Source: Chrysogorgia sp. JL179-B06 (lineage: Eukaryota; Cnidaria; Anthozoa; Scleralcyonacea; Chrysogorgiidae). Taken from it: a stretch of 64,000 nt of DNA. The stretch lies in assembly GCA_035772405.1 (NCBI GenBank), contig JAYKKM010000228.1:403001-467000 (forward strand), given 5' to 3'. The notes beneath the pieces are model-generated. The model made no database searches, had not been told where the DNA came from, and saw only the letters and a program-made list of their open reading frames with translations. Below are positions 34,207 through 42,716 of the stretch, one piece after another; the stretch's first letter is position 1; the number at the start of each line of letters is the position of its first letter. The translations under genes were made by a program, and so were the position numbers.

Positions 34207-34670
34207 CAGGGTTCGTGCTACTCCTTGAACTCCTTGAATACTACTTGAATTAATGTCTGACTTTCAAGGGCGCTTGAAAAGCCCTTGAAATTTACAGTTT
34301 TTAAGAAACTCCTTAAATACTCCTTGAATTTTTATCAAACATAACTTTATAATATATTTTCGTTATATAAAAGTAAAATCCTTAAATCCATAGTATAAAA
34401 TTTTCTTACTTGTCATCACTCATCATTACCGGTAAGTCTCCGTAAGATGCTATAAACTCGAGAAACCTAGACAACTTGTAAAATGTTACATCAAGTAGAA
34501 GGTTAGGGAGCTACACTGGTCAATAAATTGCGGGCTCGGTTTTCCCGCCATTTTGTTATTTTTCGTTGTTCAGAACACCCCAAATACTCCTTGAAATCAT
34601 GCTATTTGACTCCTTAAAAACTACTTAAATACTCCTTGAATTTAACTTTTCAACACCAGCACGAACCCTG
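34207..34670. mobile_element. MITE with CAGGGTTCGTGCT ends and CTCCTTGAA repeats
   Basis: Exact 13 bp terminal inverted repeats CAGGGTTCGTGCT, flanked by AATATT (34201-34206 and 34671-34676). Variants of CTCCTTGAA occur many times near both ends, resembling subterminal transposase-binding repeats of hAT-like elements. It splits the LINE-6 reading frame. Confidence 0.8.
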
Positions 34671-34790
34671 AATATTGAACTCTTCCTTCAGAGGTCATGG
34701 AAGTTTGCAGATATTGTTCCTATACCAAAACAGAAACACGTAAGAAAGTAGAAACGTAAACAAACATCTACGTCCCATCTTCCAAACATC
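34671..34790 (+). mobile_element. LINE-6 fragment, after the MITE
   Basis: Reads NIELFLQRSWKFADIVPIPK, the WK.A.V.PIPK block that follows GPDG in LINE RTs, confirming that the MITE inserted into this LINE. Confidence 0.65.
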
Positions 34791-35806
34791 AAACTGTTCA
34801 TTTCCGAGTCCAACTGCTTCACTTGAGCAGTCAATGGGAGAACCATGGGTTTCTTTGTAGCCTGTGTTCGGGGACCAGAACCAGTCTTTTAACATGTTCC
34901 ATTATTTGCTCGCCAATTGTTCTAAGACAGGAGCGAGTAAAAAAGGCAAGAATCCATCTCCTTTTTGTAGAATAACTCTCCTTCTTTTCGTGAATACATG
35001 TCACTGTAAACACTTCTATGTATACCATTTTACAGAGCGTTTGTTGATTCGAGCATTTTGACGTAATGTAATTAGTTCTTTTAACAGAGCTTGCACATGT
35101 AGCGGAAACGTTTTCGCTTGCATTAAATAAGATTGTCTCTCTTTTGAGGATAACTGGTGAAAGTCAAATGATTTGCTAATCTTAATAAACCTCGCTTGCC
35201 GCAGATGGAACAGTCCTTACGCTTTCGTGGTTTGATGACAAATGATTGATTTCAAATAATGTTCGAAACTGAATACTTATTTACGAATGGCTCCAGTAGG
35301 GTCAGACCGTGGCCCGGAATGGCCTGTTTCAGAAATACACCACCTATGCCACACATCCTTCCCGCCTCCTTCCCCCATCAAACCCGCATTCACCAGAGAC
35401 ACTGGAAGGTGCAAGCGTCACAATACCCCATGACACCCTCATCCCCAAACGCTCCCAAAGCACCCCCAGACAAAGGTTAGGGTCAGAGACAGTAACTGTA
35501 GATATTCCGTATAAGATTGTACGCGCGAGATAGAAAGAAAAAGGACATTAACAAAGAGTGAGAGTAAGGGTTATCGTGTAGTGTATAATAAGCGTGTAAT
35601 TGTAGATAATTTTAACACTTTACCTTATGGATTTTAACTTTGTATGTGTGTGTTTTTAAATATAGAGAGAAGACAATATTAGTTCGGTATTAACTTGGTG
35701 TGTAAATAGGAAATTGAAATTATATATTTTATAAGCACTATTCATTTCTGTCATTCTGGTGTGAGGGTGTGAAGAGGCAATGACGTAATACAATGTAGAG
35801 AGAAGA
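34791..35806. other. No gene seen; may include the 5' part of the left LTR
   Basis: Contains a C-rich stretch at 35335-35470 and AT-rich sequence with GTGTGTGT-like runs at 35640-35660. The left LTR of the gypsy element must begin somewhere here; several TGTA starts (for example 35499) are possible but none has a convincing 5 bp duplication partner after 58834. Confidence 0.35.
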
Positions 35807-35915
35807 CTAAGACCGAGTTAGTGTACATGTGCTTGAGATAGGTGAGTCGTATAGTAAGGTTTATCGAGATATGTTGTGAGAATAAATGAGTTTGATATTA
35901 CATGAAATAGTTACA
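35807..35915 (+). repeat. 3' part of left LTR of the gypsy-like element
   Basis: CTAAGACCGAGTT, GTGTACATGTGCTTGAGATA and so on match 58713-58834 in direct orientation with few differences; the left copy lacks about 11 bases just before the shared TTACA end. A primer-binding-like TGGAGGTCTCGCCGAGA follows at 35919. Confidence 0.8.
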
Positions 35916-35918
35916 TTT

Positions 35919-35936
35919 TGGAGGTCTCGCCGAGAC
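35919..35936 (+). promoter_or_regulatory. Putative primer-binding site
   Basis: TGGAGGTCTCGCCGAGAC starts three bases after the LTR end. TGG is complementary to the CCA end of a tRNA, as expected for reverse-transcription priming. The tRNA was not identified. Confidence 0.55.
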
Positions 35937-35965
35937 AAATAAATAACTGAGGAGCGAGGTAAATC

Positions 35966-36858
35966 ATGGTTGAAGAAGAAGAAGGAGCTGTTCAAGTTCC
36001 GAACGCCGAAATAAACAAGTTCTCATATTCATTGTTTAGAAGACCCGACAAGTTTAAGATCGGAGAAGACTTTGATATGTTTGTGAAAAAATCCGATTTG
36101 TTTTTCGAAGCAGTTGAGCTTAAAGATGAGAAGAAACAAAGGCTTGCGTTGTTGTTTAACCCATGAAGACGCCTTTCGACGTGTATATAAATTGGATTAA
36201 GAAGCTGAAGTCGTTATTTGAAAGAAATCAAACGTCGACCGAGAAGAGATATAATTTCCACCGCCGTGAGCAGGAGACAGGTGAGTCAGTTGACTCTTAT
36301 GCTGTGTCGCTGAGAGAAGCTGGAGCTAAATGTGGTTTTCAAGGTGATGAATACTGTAGTAGATTAGTCGATCAATTTATTCTTGGACAAAGAGATCGTG
36401 CTACGCAAAATAAACTATTGCAAGAACCACCGACTAATTTGGACGAGGCTTTGTTGATTGCAAGAAAATTTGAAGCAGCGAACGCTACCATGCCCACATT
36501 GGCAGCAAAAACGTCGACACACAGATTGAGAAACAAACTAAAAGGATGACCATTGGAGCAGTAAATTCACTACCTACGGTGAAAACATGTTATTCGTGTA
36601 ATGGATTTGCACATATTGCCAAACAATATGCCCAACGATCAGCAGTTTTAGACAAAGGAACACTTCGTCTAGAATGTGTTTCCAGTGCCACAAGCCAGGA
36701 CATTTGGCTCGTAATTGCTTTTCATCGAATCCTAGACAAGGTTTTGATGTGCCAAAAGATCGAGGTAAAAATTGTTCGAGTAGACTCCGAATAAACAGCC
36801 TCCAGTTTGTTATCGTTGTGGTAAACAAGAACATATTTCAAAGTTTTCTCATGTTAAA
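35966..36858 (+). pseudogene. gag: Gypsy-like Gag with zinc knuckles, frameshifted
   Basis: Three overlapping frames. Capsid region: FRRPDKFKIGEDFDMFVKKS (36020), then FHRREQETGESVDSYAVSLR and LVDQFILGQRDRATQNKLL (36250-36420), typical Ty3/gypsy Gag. Zinc knuckles follow: one degraded (CYSCNGFAHIAKQY, last Cys lost) at about 36587, one complete CFQCHKPGHLARNC at about 36677, and one degraded (CYRCGKQEHISKF) at about 36806. An internal stop separates 36166 from 36163-36549. Gag would package the element's RNA; this copy cannot make the full protein. Confidence 0.82.
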
Positions 36859-37195
36859 TTGGAAGACATCCCAAGAGAGACTGTGTATGGTCAGAGTCAA
36901 GGCATAAACAGTAACCAAAACAAAACCAATCCGAAGATTAGATCATCAACGATTTCACCAGCAAATAAAAGAAAAACGCTTATGGTCGAAGCTCAGATAA
37001 ACGGGAAATCGAAACTGTGTATTGTTGACACAGGTGCGTCGATTTCACTAATCAGTAAAGACGAATGGCAATCATTGAAGCCAAGCAACGCCTCATTGTC
37101 AACGTCCGATATTGTCGCTGAGGCCGCCAACAATTCCCCAATCGGTATTTTGGGAAAAACTATACCTTAGTTGATGTTAACGATGGGAAGATGTG
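36859..37195 (+). pseudogene. Retropepsin-like protease, N-terminal part, cut by the Polinton
   Basis: LMVEAQINGKSKLCIVDTGA contains the catalytic DTGAS of an aspartic protease. The coding sequence is interrupted at 37195 by the Polinton and its C-terminal part is found right after 54577. A frame break also lies near 37166 (CCTTAG). Function in the retroelement would be Gag-Pol cleavage. Confidence 0.82.
37190..37195. repeat. Left target-site duplication of the Polinton (GATGTG)
   Basis: GATGTG directly precedes the element and GATGTC (54578-54583) directly follows it. Polintons make 6 bp duplications; five of six bases agree. Confidence 0.8.
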
Positions 37196-37364
37196 AGTAG
37201 TATAGAGGGTAGGGCTGCGAGCCCAATCGACGTCAACCGTAAATATAAACACCAAAACACCACCAAATTTGTGCCAAGTCACGACTCGACAAATTTGGCG
37301 ATGTTTCGGTATTTACGTTTACGGTTAACATTGATTAGCTCGTAGCCCTACCCTCTATACTACT
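37196..37364. repeat. Terminal palindrome inside the left TIR
   Basis: Begins AGTAGTATAGAGGGTAGGGCT and ends with its complement, with GTTTACGGTTAAC / GTCAACCGTAAATA blocks and paired AAATTTGTGCCAAG / CGACAAATTTGGC between. The element's extreme terminus is therefore repeated in inverted form 169 bases inside. Confidence 0.88.
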
Positions 37365-37826
37365 ATGGCGATCGTTAATCAAGCTAGACACCCCTCCCAC
37401 GTTTTCTACTCAATTGATGTCAAACACATGCGAGACTAACGAAACAATACCAAATTTATACCAAATCGCGATTTTCGCTAAATTTGGTGTTATTTCAGTC
37501 GTATTTTAAAAAATAGAAAGTGCCGTTTCAACATTTTCACATATTTAAAAAAATAGAATGTGTCGCTTCGTCGTTTTCGTGTATTTGAAAAATAGAAAGT
37601 GTCATTTCAACATTTTCACATTTTTGTTCAACAAACTATGACCACCGACACGTTCTGCTGTTGTCTCAACTCACGCGCGAAAAAAAAACCACTACATTTT
37701 GGTTCTAGTGGTGATGTTTATCCAAATGGATAGCGAAATGGCGCTCTTTTGATTGGCTAACAACATTGACTAACAAATAGCCAGTTGTTTCGCGAATTAG
37801 TCCGTTTGTTCACTATTTTCAGTGTT
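37196..37826. repeat. Left terminal inverted repeat of the Polinton
   Basis: Near-identical complement of 53941-54577, differing by a few substitutions and short indels. Its first 169 bases (37196-37364) are themselves an imperfect palindrome. Its inner end codes for the C-terminal residues of the first minus-strand gene. Confidence 0.95.
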
Positions 37827-38288
37827 TATCACCTCACTTTTAAAATGGTGATCGTACACATATTTCGACGTTGTGATTCCTCCCGACAACAAGCCCAAGA
37901 AAGGCACATACGGCGTCACAATCGCGACAATGCTCTCAACGTCTTTCTTTAATAACGGATCTTTTTGTAACTCGTCGTTTAGTTCGTCAGGGTTCTCAAT
38001 AGCGTTCAACCCATCCAGTAAGTTAGCGAATTTGCTGATTAACAAGTCGGTGAGAAAGGCGTTTGCGATTTCCATTCTCTTCAACTCATATTGGCGCCAT
38101 ATCTTGTCGATAACCTTTGCGGACGCTTTTTTAATGTACGCTTCAGATTGGCTTACCACACCATCACCAGACAGTCTAATTAGTTCGGCTCTCCTAGCGT
38201 CAATATTGTCTTCCACAGTCGAAGTACCATCAGTGTCCTCAACTAATTCCTCAATCGTGGGGTTTTCTTCACTTTTGCGTTTTACCAT
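37797..38288 (-). CDS. Polinton terminal hypothetical protein, 163 aa
   Basis: ATG at 38288. Acidic N-terminus (MVKRKSEENPTIEELVED), central helical region (SAKVIDKIWRQYELKRMEIA), then a hydrophobic segment VAIVTPYVPFLGLLSG at about residues 122-137 and the tail NTENSEQTD. The last nine residues lie in the TIR and are shared with the polymerase at the other end. Last gene of the minus-strand arm, after the ATPase, with 24 bases between. I do not recognise a family; a small membrane-associated or virion protein is possible. AT-rich GGTATAAGTAATAG lies just upstream of the ATG. Confidence 0.7.
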   Translation of the reverse strand: MVKRKSEENPTIEELVEDTDGTSTVEDNIDARRAELIRLSGDGVVSQSEAYIKKASAKVIDKIWRQYELKRMEIANAFLTDLLISKFANLLDGLNAIENPDELNDELQKDPLLKKDVESIVAIVTPYVPFLGLLSGGITTSKYVYDHHFKSEVINTENSEQTD

Positions 38289-38312
38289 CGCGCTATTACT
38301 TATACCTATATT

Positions 38313-38912
38313 TTATTGCGGAATAACAACTTCGTGACTGTATGGATAGCGCAGTGAGATTTCAAGTCTAGCGTACTTATTATTTTTTAATGTGGTCACA
38401 ATCGCCGACGCTTCCTCTTTGCTAATGTGTCCAAGGTAATCGTCAATAACAACCTTCATATCACTCTTACTCGGACAGTAAAAGCAAACAAGCTTACTAA
38501 TGTTTTCTCTATACGGTTTTGCGATCGACGTCAGTTGTTGTGTGATGACAATAACGCTCAACGTAAAATGTCGCGCGCTAAAAGCTAAGTTAACCAATTG
38601 ACTAGTCCTATTCTTGACGTCTTGAGAGCTCGCGCAATCGTCCAACACAATCAGAGTGTTAGTGCCTTTAAAAGTGTTTGTTACATGCTTGAGAACAGCG
38701 TCGACATTATCCTGTGCGCAGTCTATCGCTAACACGTCAGGGTCGCGCACATATTTCCAATCTTGATACGCTTTATTCCACTCGAAAGTAGGACAAATCA
38801 ACACAATGTAGTCAAACTTACCACAATACTCAGATTCCAGTGTGTTGAGTAAATAATACGTCTTACCACAAGCTGTCATACCAACAATTAGCGCATTAAA
38901 CGGAGTCTCCAT
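38313..38912 (-). CDS. Packaging ATPase (FtsK/HerA, A32-like)
   Basis: 199 aa, ATG at 38912. Walker A GMTACGKT at residues 11-18 and Walker B TLIVLDD at 86-92, then VIVITQQ at about 141-147, the sensor-like Gln motif of this family. Length and motif order fit the Polinton ATPase, homologous to poxvirus A32 and expected to pump DNA into the capsid. Downstream of the capsid gene with a 15-base gap, as in other Polintons where ATPase and capsid genes cluster. Open throughout. Confidence 0.92.
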   Translation of the reverse strand: METPFNALIVGMTACGKTYYLLNTLESEYCGKFDYIVLICPTFEWNKAYQDWKYVRDPDVLAIDCAQDNVDAVLKHVTNTFKGTNTLIVLDDCASSQDVKNRTSQLVNLAFSARHFTLSVIVITQQLTSIAKPYRENISKLVCFYCPSKSDMKVVIDDYLGHISKEEASAIVTTLKNNKYARLEISLRYPYSHEVVIPQ

Positions 38913-38927
38913 TAAATTGCGTTTGAT

Positions 38928-39641
38928 TTAATACTGGATTGATTGCAACCCATTGTTCATGAAGTTGACCAACCCATCACTCATCACAAACACCCTGCAC
39001 ATGACATTTGCAGTCGTCGCTTTCTTTGTGATTTCAAGAAGCACGCCGGATTGTGTGTTCACAATTTTTTTACCAGTGGCGACGTTGTAATTATCTTGAA
39101 CGCTCCTCAAGTCAATGACTAACGCAAAACCATCTTTATAGAACTTCTGTATGGTCATGAACTGGGCGTGTTCTTCACCCAACCCAAACAACCGTTTCGC
39201 CTCTGCATAGAACTTCGACTTTGGAATGCCTTGTGAGTACACGCTATTTGGCACACCTTCAATTGTGACTCTAACACTCTCGATATTCGGGTAAAGAAAC
39301 TCCTCACTGTCTGTTCGCACCTTATTCGTGAATAGCAACACAATTGCCTTCATGCTTTTTCTTGGTAGATTAACGTTCTCGTTCACAATGGTTGTGCCTT
39401 TGTCCCATTCAGTGGTTTTCATCAACGTGACGTGTTCGTATGACAAACTACGACCACTTGCGTAACCCGACGTTATTTCATCAGAGAGCTCCTGGTTATC
39501 AATCGTTTCATACTCAAGCTCGAGGTTCTCCAGAGTGTATCCACCTACACTCTCATTGGTTTGCGCCACCATGATGTCTGTAGCCTTTGGTAGTGTGATG
39601 ACGTATTGCAAGTTGTTGTTCATGCTAAAAGGAGAGTTCAT
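38928..39641 (-). CDS. Major capsid protein, C-terminal portion
   Basis: 237 codons from ATG 39641 (or ATG 39623). Contains YTLENLELEYETI, SYEHVTLMKTTEWDKGTTI, KSMKAIVLLFTNK, IESVRVTIEGVPNSVYSQGI and the end DLRS...IVNTQSGVLLEITKK...VFVMSDGLVNFM...LQSIQY. This is the second jelly-roll region of Polinton major capsid proteins as I know them. It lies in a +1 frame relative to 39625-40155 and overlaps it by 17 bases. In other elements both halves form one ~400-600 aa protein, so this gene is split here by a mutation or by programmed shifting. Confidence 0.88.
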   Translation of the reverse strand: MNSPFSMNNNLQYVITLPKATDIMVAQTNESVGGYTLENLELEYETIDNQELSDEITSGYASGRSLSYEHVTLMKTTEWDKGTTIVNENVNLPRKSMKAIVLLFTNKVRTDSEEFLYPNIESVRVTIEGVPNSVYSQGIPKSKFYAEAKRLFGLGEEHAQFMTIQKFYKDGFALVIDLRSVQDNYNVATGKKIVNTQSGVLLEITKKATTANVMCRVFVMSDGLVNFMNNGLQSIQY

Positions 39642-40155
39642 TCATGATTTTACCAAGCTTTATCCGCTGCTTTGTTCCAATCACACCAAACATTAACGCG
39701 TCACTAACCTTAGCGACGTTTCCACTTGTCGCGCCACTGTCGTCCTTAGAAATTAACTTTCTCATGTTCTCAGAGCCAACACCATAGTCAACCATTTGAT
39801 CTCGCACAGTAACACTTTCCCAAAGGTCGCGATAAACACCAGTGTAATTTTCCCCACTATTGTCATACACAGTCTCCCCAGCTAGTCTCACAACAAGTTT
39901 CTCAACCAACAACTTGCTCACATTATTCAAGAACCAACTTTTGTCATTCGCATTCTTAAAGTCGAACACTAAACCCAACGATCCAGGCACCAAACAGCTA
40001 CTAACCTTGAGCTTCGGTACATCAATGTAAAGTTCCTCACCAGGACTGACTTTATTAGGGTTCAACGTGATCACATGCTGCGTTCTCACCCCTCTTATGA
40101 CACCCATGGTCGCTCGTCTAAAACCGGGACTCAACTCTGCCGATGTGATGTTCAT
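39625..40155 (-). CDS. Major capsid protein, N-terminal portion
   Basis: 176 codons from ATG 40155 to TAG. Contains GVIRGVRTQHVITLNPNKVS, ELYIDVPKLKVSSCLVPGSL, NNVSKLLVEKLVVRLAGETV and DLWESVTVRDQMVDYGVGSE, the first jelly-roll of Polinton capsid proteins. The frame ends in TCC TTT TAG C, where the other half is already open. AAAGTAT directly precedes the ATG and may be part of a late-type promoter. Would assemble icosahedral virions with the penton-like protein at 42717-43415. Confidence 0.88.
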   Translation of the reverse strand: MNITSAELSPGFRRATMGVIRGVRTQHVITLNPNKVSPGEELYIDVPKLKVSSCLVPGSLGLVFDFKNANDKSWFLNNVSKLLVEKLVVRLAGETVYDNSGENYTGVYRDLWESVTVRDQMVDYGVGSENMRKLISKDDSGATSGNVAKVSDALMFGVIGTKQRIKLGKIMNELSF

Positions 40156-40177
40156 ATACTTTACGTGTGTTTTGTTA

Positions 40178-40771
40178 CTACTGTTTTAGCTTGTAATAGA
40201 CATAAGCGAACCACGCAAATATCACTGCGAGTACCCACAAATTTTGAGCCAACCAAGCGAGACCCTTTGCACCCAACGTCAACGCATTATAAACCAAGTT
40301 AGCCAACCCAACAGCCCATGGACCCATCTTCGTTATCGCGTTCTTAACAGCCTGCGCAAATGACCTCGTGGCCATAGCGCCTTTCACAACAGCAGACCTC
40401 CCAGCGATAATAATAGTTGTTATAACTCCAGCTACTGAAATTACCACAGCGCTCAACCCAACCATATTCTCTTTAGCCCATTCCTTGAGTTTCTGCAATC
40501 TGTCAATGTCAACCTTTTGCTGCTCTCCAACTTCTTCAAGCTCGTGCTGTCCTAGGGTTCTGTCTCTGGCTTGCTCGAGTCCTCCCACTCTTTCAAACAA
40601 AACGGCATACTCTCGCTCTTCGTCACTCGTGAGACCAATTTGGTCAGCTTTTCTATCAAGCTCCGCCAATCTCCCATTCGTTTCGTCTATCGCCTTTTGG
40701 AAATAGTCTGCTTGTATTTGCAACGCACCTATTCTTGATTCACGCAACACACTATCGCTTGGATTAAGCAC
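40178..40771 (-). CDS. Coiled-coil membrane protein of Polinton type
   Basis: About 197 codons. Coiled coil over residues 15-95 (QADYFQKAIDETNGRLAELD, GGLEQARDRTLGQHELEEVG), then hydrophobic segments VGLSAVVISVAGVITTIIIA (104-123) and LWVLAVIFAWFAYVYY (178-193). Resembles a recurrent Polinton protein with KEWAKENxVGLS; probably a virion or membrane component. Odd: the frame opens with GTG (40771) and I find no in-frame ATG before residue 103, although an out-of-frame ATG lies five bases upstream, so the start is uncertain or damaged. Confidence 0.72.
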   Translation of the reverse strand: MLNPSDSVLRESRIGALQIQADYFQKAIDETNGRLAELDRKADQIGLTSDEEREYAVLFERVGGLEQARDRTLGQHELEEVGEQQKVDIDRLQKLKEWAKENMVGLSAVVISVAGVITTIIIAGRSAVVKGAMATRSFAQAVKNAITKMGPWAVGLANLVYNALTLGAKGLAWLAQNLWVLAVIFAWFAYVYYKLKQ

Positions 40772-40800
40772 ACCATTCAGCTCGCGGTTTTCGTTTTGTG

Positions 40801-41601
40801 TTAGCCCAGGTCGACATAGTCCACTCTTGTCTCAATTACTGGAAAGTCGTCTGGAGTCACTTCTGTTGTGACGACTGTTGTTTCTGTGTTTTCAGGGATT
40901 TGGCTAACTAGCTGTTTGAACTGCTCGATCGCGTTTTTACTACCCTTGTCTTTACTGTAGATCAAACCATTTTTCCCAGGTATTAGAATTCGTTTGAGTG
41001 TCCCTCGTTCACCATCTTTGTTTATCGGTTTGAAAAGAATAGACCCTGAGTCCGTCACCTGCGACCTGTTGACTATTTCCCTTGACGTGTCATCACGACC
41101 GAGTTTTTTTTTATACAACTCACGTATTTTCTTATCTATTAGCCTGATTCTTTTTACTTGATTTTTTATCACCTCTTTGTTATGCACTTTTAGTTCACCA
41201 AGTCTCCTCTCGATTTCGTCCGACTTTCCAGTAGCTATATTGAAGCTTGTGTCATTGACGTCACCAAACGACTCCTGTTCGACAAACTCTACCGCGGGGA
41301 CTTCTGTGTTGGTTCCCCTTATTGTCACCGTTTCACCATCGTCAGTGTTGATAAACGACGTCTCTTTTTCTTGAAACCTCCTCTCTTGCTCATCCTGAAA
41401 TCTAGTCATTCTCCCAAACAATTTTTCATACTCAACGTGCTCAACGTCTGACATGTCATCGCTGGCGTACCTATCGTCAAGTAAATTGTAAGCTTTAGAG
41501 ATACTCTCAAGTTCGACATCTATTTGATCATCAGTGTACCTATCAAGTCTATCTGAGTTCTCCATCTCAATCTCGTCATAACCTCCCCCACCTTCAGCCA
41601 T
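40801..41601 (-). CDS. Polinton hypothetical protein, 266 aa, acidic/coiled coil
   Basis: ATG at 41601 (MAEGGGGYDEIEMENSDRLD). Highly charged, helical N-terminal half (DDQIDVELESISKAYNLLDD, TRFQDEQERRFQEKETSF), a Lys/Arg-rich middle (KNQVKRIRLIDKKIRELYKK), then a compact-looking C-terminus (GTLKRILIPGKNGLIYSKDK). The stop lies just upstream of the coiled-coil gene and the start six bases after the integrase stop, so it is probably part of one transcription unit. No family recognised; a core or scaffold role is a guess. Confidence 0.68.
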   Translation of the reverse strand: MAEGGGGYDEIEMENSDRLDRYTDDQIDVELESISKAYNLLDDRYASDDMSDVEHVEYEKLFGRMTRFQDEQERRFQEKETSFINTDDGETVTIRGTNTEVPAVEFVEQESFGDVNDTSFNIATGKSDEIERRLGELKVHNKEVIKNQVKRIRLIDKKIRELYKKKLGRDDTSREIVNRSQVTDSGSILFKPINKDGERGTLKRILIPGKNGLIYSKDKGSKNAIEQFKQLVSQIPENTETTVVTTEVTPDDFPVIETRVDYVDLG

Positions 41602-41607
41602 ATTACA

Positions 41608-42711
41608 TTAGCTCACATTTTGGATATCGCTTTCTGGTATCCACGAGTTATGTTTGCTTTCATAACCCAACCATTTGACCAGCGCCATCTTCTTCCCTCT
41701 GACTTTCTTTCTTTTCAACACCTTTTCAACTCTGTACACATCGTCACCATGTTTCTTATTGACCAGCGATAATTCCTGTTCATAAAATTTACCAATAATC
41801 TGTTCACCACTTATGTCCTCAATTTCGTACACATTCGGATCACCACGAATAACCTTTACCACTTTAAACAGCTCCTCAGTGAAGTTGGCTTCATAGCCTT
41901 TTGTGAACACGCTCTTGTATTTACTAATTCTCACTGATTGACCAACTCTAAACTTCGGTAATGGATTGTCTGCAAATTGATAACCAAACAAAGTGGTCCA
42001 CACTTCGCCTTCATTTGACTTATCGACATCCTTCGGCTTCATCATAATGCTTCGATTCACATTGCTATTGTAATTGTCCACAAACTGGTCAAGAACGTCA
42101 ATCCACTTGTACGTTCCACGAGCGTAAAAGTACTTCCACATAATGCTCTTGAGACTTCTGTTAAAACGCTCAACAACAGCAGCCTTTTTATCGCTCTTAG
42201 TGCTGAAATATTCAACGTCGTGTTCTTTTAACAAACTTTTCACACCAACGTTGTAGAACTCAAGTCCATCATCAAATTGCGCTAACTTAGGCATGATTCC
42301 AAACCGATCTTTAAAATCACTCAATAGCTCTCCAACAGCCTTAGTCATGTTCTTAGTGTCTTTTCTATAAACTGCAATACCAAAAGCATATCTACTTAAT
42401 ATTTCAATGCCTGTCAATATCCAATAGTACCCTTTGTTCTGTTTTGAGTACTTACTCATGTCCACTAAGTCCATTTGGAGCTCTTCATCAAGAAATCCAA
42501 CAAAGGTAGCACGGAACTTATGTCTTCTCACAATGGGTTTGTACCTAGTGTAAGTGTCCTGCGCTGTCAACCATTCTTTCACTGTTTTTCTAGTCACTTT
42601 CAATCCGTCTCCCAACGCACTTTGATACAACCTCTCTGCACCAGTGTACCCTGTCTTAGGATTGTAATAAATGTCTCTCAACCCTTGCTCTGTCTCCACA
42701 CCAAGTTCCAT
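41608..42711 (-). CDS. Retroviral-like integrase with chromodomain
   Basis: 367 aa from ATG 42711, six bases after the minor capsid stop; a GTG-initiated reading from 42720 is unlikely in a eukaryote. rve-type core: catalytic Asp about residue 81 (LQMDLVDMSKY), second Asp about 147 (AQFDDGLEFYN), Glu about 181 (AVVERFNRSLKS). The C-terminal chromodomain YRVEKVLKRKKVRGKKMALV then WLGYESKHNSWIP probably reads histone marks and steers target choice. It inserts the element with 6 bp duplication. Intact, so the enzyme may be active. Confidence 0.95.
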   Translation of the reverse strand: MELGVETEQGLRDIYYNPKTGYTGAERLYQSALGDGLKVTRKTVKEWLTAQDTYTRYKPIVRRHKFRATFVGFLDEELQMDLVDMSKYSKQNKGYYWILTGIEILSRYAFGIAVYRKDTKNMTKAVGELLSDFKDRFGIMPKLAQFDDGLEFYNVGVKSLLKEHDVEYFSTKSDKKAAVVERFNRSLKSIMWKYFYARGTYKWIDVLDQFVDNYNSNVNRSIMMKPKDVDKSNEGEVWTTLFGYQFADNPLPKFRVGQSVRISKYKSVFTKGYEANFTEELFKVVKVIRGDPNVYEIEDISGEQIIGKFYEQELSLVNKKHGDDVYRVEKVLKRKKVRGKKMALVKWLGYESKHNSWIPESDIQNVS

Positions 42712-42716
42712 ATAAT

